Below, piece by piece: positions 1 through 6,424 of a stretch of DNA of 45,166 nucleotides; positions within the stretch are counted from its first letter, which is position 1; every line of letters starts with the position of its first letter. Made by a program: the position numbers and the translations under genes. Source of the stretch: Candidatus Cryptobacteroides avicola (lineage in GTDB: Bacteria > Bacteroidota > Bacteroidia > Bacteroidales > UBA932). The notes beneath the pieces were generated by a model. The model was not told the origin of the DNA, ran no database searches, and worked only from the letters and a program-made list of their open reading frames with translations. The DNA lies in contig JADILV010000002.1 in NCBI GenBank assembly GCA_017695115.1, positions 1 through 45,166 on the forward strand, written 5' to 3'.

Positions 1-605
1 ATGCCCAGGGCGGTGACCACCGTCCCCTCGAGGGCCACGGCCTCCTCCTCAAGTGTGAGGTTGAAGACAGTGCGGCTGCCGACAGGGAGGGTCACGGTGT
101 TGTAGCCGAGGCAGTTGACCTCGATGCTTGCTTCGGGATTGCTGACCGTGAGGGTGAAATGTCCGTCAAGGTCTGTGGTGGTGCCGTTGGATGTGCCGCT
201 CTCCAGAACGGCGGCCCCGGGGACCGGCAGTCCGGTCTGGTCGAGGACCGTTCCGGAGATACGGACCGGATCGGGTTCGGGCTCGGGGGAAATAATAATG
301 TTCGATTTCCGTATTTCGTACTTTACCCTTATCGGAGTAAACAGTTTTTCACATACTTCTGTGATTGTCGCATTTGTGGTTTCAATGCTGACTGTCTGCT
401 GAGGGTCTACACCTCTGTTTATGAAAAGATAGTTTGACTGCTCTGTTATTGCATCCAGCGCATCCTGCAGAGGCACTTCGTTCATCCTGAAAGTGATGAA
501 ACCTTCGTCCTGCTGTTTTGCGGACAATAATCCCGACGTGAGGAATAGCGAGGATATAAGACAGAGACATCTACAGACAGTTTTGTAGAATGCCGTTTTA
601 TTCAT
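1..605 (-). CDS. SusC/RagA-type TonB-dependent outer membrane transporter with STN domain (5' part only)
   Basis: This is the N-terminal part of an outer membrane nutrient transporter; the gene runs off the left edge. Translation from ATG at 605 stays open to base 1 (about 201 residues). It shows a signal peptide (basic start, then hydrophobic to about residue 28), then an STN (secretin/TonB N-terminal) domain at about 38-90, then a carboxypeptidase-regulatory-like beta domain at about 112-190. The visible part ends at the TonB-box region (VVTALG). The STN domain is the part that, in this family, signals through FecR to an ECF sigma factor. Both partners lie immediately upstream: fecR on the same strand and the sigma gene divergent. 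This is therefore probably a sigma-regulated transporter, with its SusD partner beyond the window. Its substrate cannot be deduced. Confidence 0.93.
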   Translation of the reverse strand, partial: MNKTAFYKTVCRCLCLISSLFLTSGLLSAKQQDEGFITFRMNEVPLQDALDAITEQSNYLFINRGVDPQQTVSIETTNATITEVCEKLFTPIRVKYEIRKSNIIISPEPEPDPVRISGTVLDQTGLPVPGAAVLESGTSNGTTTDLDGHFTLTVSNPEASIEVNCLGYNTVTLPVGSRTVFNLTLEEEAVALEGTVVTALG

Positions 606-663
606 ATTTTTGTAAAATGTTGGTAATTAGTTCTGTGTATGCTATTTTGTACGGACTTTTTAC

Positions 664-697
664 CTCACGCCTGCAGGTGTTGTGAGCGCCTGCAGGC
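664..697. repeat. Direct repeat with self-complementary core, alternative hairpins, between fecR and susC
   Basis: The 10-mer CGCCTGCAGG occurs at 668-677 and 687-696. Because CCTGCAGG is itself a palindrome, the copies also pair as a 9-bp hairpin (GCCTGCAGG 669-677 with CCTGCAGGC 689-697). An overlapping alternative pairs CTCAC (664-668) with GTGAG (682-686). A T run follows only on the plus strand, opposite to the flanking genes. It could act as an attenuator or processing site between fecR and susC, but this is a guess. Confidence 0.45.
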
Positions 698-765
698 TTT
701 TTGTCCGGTATGCGGTTATCTGTTTTATGTCATGGCAATGTGGTTTTAATGTGTTGGTAAATGGG

Positions 766-1761
766 TTATCTGATATATATCTTTCCGGTTTTCAAGTCTT
801 TTCTATAAGTAGTGCCTGACAGCTGGCAGATTATATTCATGGCGTGGTCTATACCGTCGGAGATCCGGATCTGTCCGCTTATGCAGTCGATTTCAGGAGA
901 GTCCTCTCTCTGTATGATGATATCTACACCGTAGGATTTCTCGATGCGGTCTATCAGGGTGTCAAAGCCGATGCCACTGATGTCAATTATACCTTCTGTC
1001 CATATTGCATCTTTAGATGCCTCATATTCCTGAATGACCATATGGTCCTTCACGAGGGTTACCTTTTCATCGGGATGCATGATTATCTGCTCGCCCGGGT
1101 TCAGTGTATTGGACAGCATGACGGAACCTTCCACAAGGGCTACCGAAAATGTTCCGGAACTCTTGTCTGCATTGACATTGAACTCTGTCCCGAGCACTTT
1201 TATGTCTGATGCGAATGTCTTGACGATGAACGGTTGCCGTTCGTCATGCTTCACTTCAAAATAGGCCTCCCCGTCCAGATGTACTTCGCGTTTGTCTTTT
1301 GCGAAAAACACCGGGTACTGGAGCGTTGCGCCTGAGTTCAGTTTTACTTTGGTCCCGTCCGACAGGATATAATCCATGCTCTTGCCGGATGGGATCACAA
1401 TCGTATTCATGGTTTTTGCCAATCTATCTTCGACCCTGTCGTTTATGACATTATATCCTATTACACAGAAAATCGCTATGGCTGCCGCATAACCGATGCA
1501 CTGAAGGGCAATGCGCAGACTCTTTTTCCTTTTACAGGCTGATTCAGGAGAATGCGCCTCCAGCAGCTCTGCAGGAGCCTCCAGCAGAAAGGCTTCATGG
1601 ATATCTCTGGCGGTGGAATAAGCTTTCTTGTTTTCTTCGTTTCCATTGAGCCAGTCACAGATATCCCTTTCCTCATCGCTTGTAGTCACATTGTTAAATG
1701 ATCTGAACAGCATGTCAAGGTCGACTTTATTTTTAGTGTTCCGTTTGTTCTCTGTATTCAT
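766..1761 (-). CDS. FecR family anti-sigma factor with DUF4974 C-terminal domain
   Basis: This is the inner membrane anti-sigma factor that receives a signal from an STN-containing TonB-dependent transporter and controls an ECF sigma factor. The 331-residue product has a cytoplasmic N-terminal region (1-80), one membrane helix at about 83-105, the FecR beta domain at about 118-210 (VIPSGKSMDYILSDGTKVKLNSG begins with the typical signature), and a DUF4974 secretin-like domain at about 255-330. The layout sigma/FecR/SusC is typical of Bacteroidetes nutrient loci, except that the sigma gene here is divergent instead of immediately upstream. The start is the first ATG of the frame, 125 bases from the sigma start. 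Confidence 0.95.
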   Translation of the reverse strand: MNTENKRNTKNKVDLDMLFRSFNNVTTSDEERDICDWLNGNEENKKAYSTARDIHEAFLLEAPAELLEAHSPESACKRKKSLRIALQCIGYAAAIAIFCVIGYNVINDRVEDRLAKTMNTIVIPSGKSMDYILSDGTKVKLNSGATLQYPVFFAKDKREVHLDGEAYFEVKHDERQPFIVKTFASDIKVLGTEFNVNADKSSGTFSVALVEGSVMLSNTLNPGEQIIMHPDEKVTLVKDHMVIQEYEASKDAIWTEGIIDISGIGFDTLIDRIEKSYGVDIIIQREDSPEIDCISGQIRISDGIDHAMNIICQLSGTTYRKDLKTGKIYIR

Positions 1762-1827
1762 CTGTTTTCCTGATTATTTGGCGTTATATTATTATGACAA
1801 TCGAACCTGAAAAATTATTAGTAAAAA

Positions 1828-1857
1828 TTTGACTTTTTTATTAATTCATTATATTTG
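1828..1857 (+). promoter_or_regulatory. Bacteroidetes-type promoter for the ECF sigma gene
   Basis: A -33 element TTTG (1828-1831) and a -7 element TATATTTG (1850-1857) lie 18 bases apart and match the Bacteroidetes consensus TTTG / TAnnTTTG. They precede the GTG start at 1887. Confidence 0.7.
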
Positions 1858-1886
1858 CTTTCATAAAGCGCAGTAAGTGCAATCAG

Positions 1887-2492
1887 GTGACGCAAGAACG
1901 GCATAACATAACCATCGAAGAGATCCTTTCCTTATACAAGGAGAGGATTCGTTATATAACATTAGCGTATAGTTATGTCAAGGATTATTCTACGGCTGAG
2001 GATATATTTTCTCAATGCATATTCAAACTTACCCAAACGAAGGACAGCGTATACATTTACAACCTGAAGTTTTTCTTTGCATCCGCTATAAAGAACAGTT
2101 GCATCAATTATCTGCTGCGGCAGAAGAAGGAGTGCGAACTGAAGCAAGATTCCATCTGGCTGGAGCGTTTTGATGTTGAAATAGAAAGGTTGGTTACACA
2201 GACATCCCATGAAGAATTTACGACAGATTTTCCCGGACTTCTTGAAAAATGCAAAAAGCGTATGCCGGATCTGACGTATGAGGTCTTTATGGCCAAGCGT
2301 CTTGACAGGATGTCGTATAAGGAGATCGGCGAGAGATTCAAGATTTCAACCAGCAGGATAAACTTTGAAATCAACAGGGCGTTGAAGATATTCAGGGATG
2401 TGTTCAAAGATTATCTGCCATTTATAATTTTGCTGGCATACAGCTTTTTACTGACTGGGGGATTTAGTTTATTTTCTTTTCTGTCGTTTTAA
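1887..2492 (+). CDS. ECF RNA polymerase sigma factor with C-terminal membrane segment
   Basis: This is an extracytoplasmic-function sigma-70 factor of the Bacteroidetes type (201 residues). Region 2 spans about 14-80 (the segment with YVKDYSTAEDIFSQ and IKNSCINYL). Region 4 spans about 120-172, with the helix-turn-helix core MSYKEIGERFKISTSRINFE. Residues 177-200 form a strongly hydrophobic stretch that could anchor the protein in the membrane. The start is a GTG at 1887, because no in-frame ATG precedes region 2 and the promoter ends at 1857. It probably works with the divergent fecR gene and with the STN-containing SusC at the left edge. Confidence 0.93.
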   Translation: MTQERHNITIEEILSLYKERIRYITLAYSYVKDYSTAEDIFSQCIFKLTQTKDSVYIYNLKFFFASAIKNSCINYLLRQKKECELKQDSIWLERFDVEIERLVTQTSHEEFTTDFPGLLEKCKKRMPDLTYEVFMAKRLDRMSYKEIGERFKISTSRINFEINRALKIFRDVFKDYLPFIILLAYSFLLTGGFSLFSFLSF

Positions 2493-2562
2493 TCTTATCT
2501 GTTGTTTTCACCAGAGGTGGAATAAAGCGCAGGCTGTGGGTAATTTGGCTTGATACGATAAA

Positions 2563-2590
2563 AGCCAGACTCTTGTGCGGGAGCCTGGCT
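2563..2590 (-). terminator. Intrinsic terminator, minus strand
   Basis: On the minus strand AGCCAGGCTC pairs with GAGTCTGGCT (10 bp, one G-U pair) and is followed at once by TTTTAT. On the plus strand the stem has a mismatch and no T run follows. It thus terminates leftward transcription, 23 bases after the stop of the short ORF at 2614-2676. It could also slow read-through from the sigma gene. Confidence 0.65.
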
Positions 2591-2613
2591 GACCATTATT
2601 CAATTATTTATTT

Positions 2614-2676
2614 CTAGTTGGTGAGAATGACAAAAGCGGTTGGCGTACAGTTGTCCGCACATGTTCTGCCCTCCAT
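2614..2676 (-). CDS. Possible tiny Cys-containing peptide (20 residues), unrecognised
   Basis: A minus-strand frame reads MEGRTCADNCTPTAFVILTN then TAG. The frame is open about 20 codons further upstream (two more Cys, in LDCRC), to a TGA near 2752. A good minus-strand terminator follows 23 bases after the stop, which is the main reason for listing it. I do not recognise the family, and no clear TAnnTTTG box was found upstream. It could be a small secreted or regulatory peptide, the tail of a decayed gene, or chance. Confidence 0.25.
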   Translation of the reverse strand: MEGRTCADNCTPTAFVILTN

Positions 2677-2990
2677 GGTACACCTGCAGTCAAGCAATAT
2701 ATATAACTTACTGTAAATAAATACATTCCAGAGATAGTCTATTTGCGGGTGTCACACTTTTATGCACACCTGCGGTAACGGGTGCGCCTTACAGGCGGAT
2801 GTAGCAGGGTTTCACTACTGCAGGTGTGCCGGGAAATGTCACACCTGGAATTGACGTTTTTGCGGAATTTCCTACATATCAACGGTTTATATCCATAAGC
2901 CATTCCCAGGTGTGCGGAAGCAGCCAGCAGTATTCCTGTTCCCTGCTCTGCTCCATCCCCAAATCAACATGGGTTTTCAGTTGATGCGTT

Positions 2991-3239
2991 TTATTGTATT
3001 CCGGTTCCGGGATAGCGTCGCAGTAACGGCTCCGGTCGTGTCCGGCTGTCTTTTGCCGCCTGCCGCCAGACTTTCAGCATATCCGGCATCATGACACTTT
3101 TAGCAAGACAGATAACGACGGCAACGTATGCCCCTTTCCGCTGCAATGCTTCCACGAACTCCTTTATGCTTGCACCTGTAGTGGTAACGTCATCAAAAAC
3201 GAGGGGACTCTTCCGAGCCCCCCGCCATATCAGTCCGCC
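2991..3239 (-). pseudogene. C-terminal remnant of a ComF-like phosphoribosyltransferase
   Basis: The minus-strand frame from about 3239 to the TAA at 2993-2991 encodes roughly 80 residues. It contains SPLVFDDVTTTGASIKEF, an excellent match to the PRPP-binding loop of type I phosphoribosyltransferases (hydrophobic residues, then DDVxTTGxS). After it comes LQRKGAYVAVVICLAKS, the strand normally following that loop. There is no ATG, and the frame closes upstream with a TGA at 3269-3267, inside the fucosidase gene. The N-terminal two thirds expected for a ComF-type enzyme are missing. I infer a 5'-truncated gene left at a recombination junction; its first codons overlap the last codons of the fucosidase gene in another frame. 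Confidence 0.7.
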
Positions 3240-4555
3240 ATTGTCAGTCTGACTATATAGTCGACATCATCCGGCACTTTGGAAAGATTTACTACAATGC
3301 CGTTGGCATCCCTGGAAAACTCCAAAGGCTCTCCCGTGTTAAGGCAGACGGCCGACTTTACCTTTGACTTGACAGGCAAGAAAATCGTATTGTCCTGGTA
3401 TTCAAGTATATGAATATACTGGACATTATCTTTGGATGTAGAGACGCCCCACGGATGAGGGGCGACTTCACCGATTCGCGTACCATAGATCGTCTCTCCG
3501 TATTTCTGCATCCATTCCCCTATCTCTTTAAGACGCTGCACGGCGACCTCAGGAAGCTCCCCGTTCGGTTGAGGACCTATGTTCAGAAGAAGGTTGGCAT
3601 TCTTGCCGGCTGCACGCACAAGAAGGCGGATCAGTTCCTCGGTGCTCTTATAGTTCTGGTCTGTAATCTTATAGCCCCACATCCCGTTCATGGTCTCACA
3701 TGTCTCAAGAGGAAGATGGTCGCTGACTGCCTGACCGGAAAGGCCTGCACTGTTTTCTCCGGGAAGATCCCTTTCGAATATCTGGATGTTCTCGCCGGGG
3801 AACGGTGTCTCATGGTGGTTGTTGGCAATGAGACAGGACGGCTGGAGCCTGTGTATCATGGCATACTGGTCGTCCAGCTGCCAGTCGAAATCAGGGTCAA
3901 TATCATGATCCCATTTCCCGTCAAACCAGATGGCTCCGATCGGACCGTAATTCGTGAGAAGCTCTGTCAGCTGGTTGTTCATGAATGTAAAATACTGCGG
4001 CCAGTTTTCCAGACTTCTGTCGCAGCCTGTATTCAGTCCGGTCCGCCCTTTCGGATAGTCCGACCTGCGCCAGTCGATATGAGAATAATAAAGGTGCAGC
4101 TTGATTCCCTGTCTCCGGCACTCGTCTGCGAGTTCTTTCAGTATGTCCCTGCCGAAAGGGGTGGCATCCACTATATTGAAATCTGAATACGCAGTGTCGA
4201 ACATGGAGAACCCTTCGTGATGACGGGACGTAAGGCAGATATATTTGGCCCCGGATGCCTTGATGGCGGAAACCCATTCTTCCGCATTGAATTTTGAGGG
4301 ATAGAATCCCGAAGCGAGCTTTTCATACTCCCTCCAGTCGATTCCGGCATTGTGCATGTACCATTCCCCCTGTGCTGTCATACTGTAGAGTCCCCAATGG
4401 AGGAAAATTCCGAATTTGTTGTCGCTGAACTCTTTCTGGGCCTCAACTATCTCCTCGGAAGGTGTGTAGCCGGGAATGCCGTTGCCTGCATGTGAGAATA
4501 CGGATGGAAGGAATGCAAATCCCAGAGTCGTAAACAGATAGAAAAACTTTCGCAT
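3230..4555 (-). CDS. GH29 alpha-L-fucosidase, secreted
   Basis: This enzyme hydrolyses terminal alpha-L-fucose from glycans, with retention of configuration. The 441-residue product starts with a signal peptide (MRKFFYLFTTLGFAFLPSVFSHA). The catalytic barrel shows FLHWG (about 51-55), SRHHEGFSMFD (110-120) and AIWFDG with the expected nucleophile Asp212. The C-terminal part LLLNIGPQPNGELP is also typical of GH29. The frame is open further upstream, but the ATG at 4555 directly precedes the signal peptide and lies downstream of a minus-strand -7 box (4692-4685), so I prefer it. The length fits a catalytic domain with little added. It is divergent from the AbiE operon and stands alone, with no other fucan or mucin enzyme adjacent. 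Confidence 0.93.
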   Translation of the reverse strand: MRKFFYLFTTLGFAFLPSVFSHAGNGIPGYTPSEEIVEAQKEFSDNKFGIFLHWGLYSMTAQGEWYMHNAGIDWREYEKLASGFYPSKFNAEEWVSAIKASGAKYICLTSRHHEGFSMFDTAYSDFNIVDATPFGRDILKELADECRRQGIKLHLYYSHIDWRRSDYPKGRTGLNTGCDRSLENWPQYFTFMNNQLTELLTNYGPIGAIWFDGKWDHDIDPDFDWQLDDQYAMIHRLQPSCLIANNHHETPFPGENIQIFERDLPGENSAGLSGQAVSDHLPLETCETMNGMWGYKITDQNYKSTEELIRLLVRAAGKNANLLLNIGPQPNGELPEVAVQRLKEIGEWMQKYGETIYGTRIGEVAPHPWGVSTSKDNVQYIHILEYQDNTIFLPVKSKVKSAVCLNTGEPLEFSRDANGIVVNLSKVPDDVDYIVRLTMAD

Positions 4556-4682
4556 AAATGTAATCGTGGATTGGTTATCTGGGTGTAAATATACGCAGAA
4601 GCCGAGTGCTGAACAAATTTTTGTTATGCCGGGACCACCCTCTCCCCCGCTTTTCTTTGGCTTCGAAAACGCGCCAAAAAAG

Positions 4683-4715
4683 TGCAAAAGTAATCATTTT
4701 TTGATTATCTTTGCA
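4683..4715. promoter_or_regulatory. 33-bp dyad covering the divergent fucosidase and abiE promoters
   Basis: The left arm TGCAAAAGTAATCA (4683-4696) and the right arm TGATTATCTTTGCA (4702-4715) are inverted copies matching at 12 of 14 positions, around five T. The right arm contains a plus-strand -7 box TATCTTTG (4706-4713) for abiEi. The left arm contains a minus-strand -7 box TACTTTTG (4692-4685) for the fucosidase. AbiEi-family antitoxins are known to repress their own promoter by binding inverted repeats, so this is a candidate operator. Part of the symmetry could come from the two -7 boxes alone. Confidence 0.65.
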
Positions 4716-4730
4716 CCAAAACCGCTCAAT

Positions 4731-5534
4731 ATGACAATCCGAGAATGGGTCAGGCATAGAGAAATAAGCGGCTTCCCGACTTTTTCTGTCGAGGAGGCAA
4801 GGCTAACATTCCCCAATTATTCGGAACAGGTCATCAGGAATGAACTTTTCCGATTATCGTCTCAAGGTATCTTATATCCTGCGTATAGAGGATTTTATGT
4901 TATCATCCCTCCTCAATATGCCGCTAAAAGAATTGTTCCTCCAATATATTACATTGACCATTTGATGTCATATCTGAAAAAGCCATATTATATAAGCCTG
5001 TTGAATGCTGCGGAAATCTTAGGCGCCGCACATCAGCGACCGCAACGGTTTTCAGTAACGACCATATATCCGAAACCGTCCGTCTCGTCATCAAAAAACA
5101 ATACACTTGTCTGGGCATACCGTAAAGAGATTCCATCGGACTTTTTACTGTCAAAGAACTCTGAAACCGGAGTAATCCATTACTCGAATGTGGAATTGAC
5201 CTCCATTGATCTTGTGCAGTATGAACAGTATATCGGCGGTCTTTCAAGAGCCGCCACCATTTTGGAAGAACTTGCCGAGAAGATGGATTTTCGGGATGCC
5301 TCAAAAAAATTGTTCGTTCATACCTCAATTGCCACTGTACAACGTCTGGGATATATACTGGAGGAGGTGCTTGGACGGAAAGATGTTGCGGAAGTGCTTT
5401 ATACAGAATTACTGTCATATACCAAACGCTTCAGATATGTCCCGTTAAGTACAGATCGGCCAGAAAAGAATGCGGGAAAGGACACCCGTTGGAAAGTCAA
5501 CATAAATTCGATTATAGAAACAGACGAAATATGA
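4731..5534 (+). CDS. abiEi: AbiEi-type antitoxin/transcriptional repressor of a type IV toxin-antitoxin system
   Basis: This is the antitoxin half of an AbiE abortive-infection module. It has a winged-helix N-terminal region (about 1-60: TIREWVRHREISGFPTFSVE, then the recognition-like EQVIRNELFRLSSQGILYP) and a C-terminal AbiEi domain (LVWAYRKEIP, VELTSIDLVQYEQYIGGLSRAATILEEL). The length is 267 residues from ATG 4731. The open frame begins further upstream, but that would include the promoter dyad. The stop overlaps the toxin start as ATGA, so the two are translationally coupled. In characterised AbiE systems AbiEi represses the operon and blocks the toxin without stable protein-protein contact. 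The pair looks more AT-rich than the ABC-F gene next to it, which fits horizontal acquisition. Confidence 0.9.
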   Translation: MTIREWVRHREISGFPTFSVEEARLTFPNYSEQVIRNELFRLSSQGILYPAYRGFYVIIPPQYAAKRIVPPIYYIDHLMSYLKKPYYISLLNAAEILGAAHQRPQRFSVTTIYPKPSVSSSKNNTLVWAYRKEIPSDFLLSKNSETGVIHYSNVELTSIDLVQYEQYIGGLSRAATILEELAEKMDFRDASKKLFVHTSIATVQRLGYILEEVLGRKDVAEVLYTELLSYTKRFRYVPLSTDRPEKNAGKDTRWKVNINSIIETDEI

Positions 5535-6325
5535 TAAACAGAACAGCTATCACCCAATGGAATAAGATTGCTCCTTGGAATGACAATGCACAAGTGGAAC
5601 AAGACCTTATTATCTCCCGTGCGCTGGTCGCCATTTTCAGCGATGAGTTCCTTGCCTCACAGTTGGCTTTTAGGGGAGGTACGGCACTTCATAAGCTATA
5701 TTTGTCGCCACAGCCCAGGTACAGTGAAGACATTGATTTGGTGCAAATTACGCCGGGTCCGATAAAACCGGTCATGTTCAGACTTGGTGAAGTCTTGAGT
5801 TTCTTGCCGGATAAGGTTACAAAACAAAAGCGGTATAATAATACAATGCTGTTCCGTATGGAATCTGAGGTACCTCCTACCATTCCGCTTCGATTGAAAA
5901 TCGAGATAAATTGTTTTGAACATTTCAATGAACTCGGATTGATCAAAATTCCGTTCGAGATGGAAAACAGTTGGTTCTCCGGCAAATGTGAGATAACAAC
6001 ATATAGTTTGAATGAACTTCTGGGAACAAAGCTCAGAGCTTTGTTCCAACGAAAAAAAGGAAGAGATCTTTTTGATTTATATGTAGCCCTGTCGGAAGTT
6101 TCTGTAAATATTGATGAAATACTTCGTTGTTACAGACGTTATATGTCCTTTGTCGTACAACAACCGCCTACTTATAAGCAATTTATAAATAACATGAAGG
6201 AGAAAATGTCTGATCCCGATTTCTTGGGAGACACACAGAATCTGATTCGTCCCGGCAGGGAATTCGATCCACAGTCAGGTTATGAACTTGTTCGCTCACG
6301 ATTGATAGACAAACTACAGAAATAA
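5531..6325 (+). CDS. abiEii: AbiEii-type nucleotidyltransferase toxin (type IV toxin-antitoxin)
   Basis: This is the toxin half of the AbiE module, a DUF1814 nucleotidyltransferase of 264 residues. All family motifs are present: FRGGTALHK (48-56) with RYSEDIDL (63-70), which form the nucleotide-binding and metal-binding site; LKIEIN (122-127) with the third acidic residue; and NELLGTKLRALFQRKKGRDLFDL (161-183). Related toxins (AbiEii, MenT) transfer nucleotides and arrest growth; MenT modifies tRNA ends. The start ATG at 5531 overlaps the abiEi stop by four bases. No key residue is missing, so the toxin is probably active and needs its antitoxin. The expected role is phage abortive infection or element maintenance. 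Confidence 0.92.
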   Translation: MINRTAITQWNKIAPWNDNAQVEQDLIISRALVAIFSDEFLASQLAFRGGTALHKLYLSPQPRYSEDIDLVQITPGPIKPVMFRLGEVLSFLPDKVTKQKRYNNTMLFRMESEVPPTIPLRLKIEINCFEHFNELGLIKIPFEMENSWFSGKCEITTYSLNELLGTKLRALFQRKKGRDLFDLYVALSEVSVNIDEILRCYRRYMSFVVQQPPTYKQFINNMKEKMSDPDFLGDTQNLIRPGREFDPQSGYELVRSRLIDKLQK

Positions 6326-6393
6326 ACAGCTATAATATTCGTTGACAATCAAATAGACTACTCCAAACCATCACAAGCGTGCACAAAAAACAG

Positions 6394-6401
6394 TAAATTT
6401 G
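6394..6401 (+). promoter_or_regulatory. -7 promoter element for the ABC-F gene
   Basis: TAAATTTG matches the Bacteroidetes -7 consensus TAnnTTTG and lies 23 bases before the ATG at 6425. No convincing TTTG is found at -33. Confidence 0.5.
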
Positions 6402-6424
6402 CAGGCTGTTAATACGACTGGAAT

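Larger units (their letters stand above)
2493..2990. other. Gene-poor stretch with repeated CAGGTGTG motifs
   Basis: No convincing protein gene fills these roughly 500 bases. They contain a minus-strand hairpin terminator (2563-2590), a possible very short ORF (2614-2676) and five copies of a CAGGTGT-type motif in both orientations: ACACCTGC at 2680-2687, GCACACCTGC at 2764-2773, GCAGGTGTGC at 2820-2829, CACACCTG at 2840-2847 and CAGGTGTGC at 2907-2915. The 10-mers at 2764 and 2820 are perfect inverted copies. The copies at 2821 and 2840 form an 8-bp hairpin with an 11-base loop. Confidence 0.6.

Noticed and set aside
2912..3094. A 60-codon plus-strand frame in the gene-poor stretch
   Set aside because: It overlaps the phosphoribosyltransferase remnant on the other strand and has no recognisable features.
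3410..4186. A 258-codon plus-strand frame across the fucosidase gene
   Set aside because: It is a shadow of a well-supported GH29 gene; no recognisable motif.
4566..4730. Longer form of the AbiEi protein
   Set aside because: The extension covers the dyad and both promoters and is not similar to the family.
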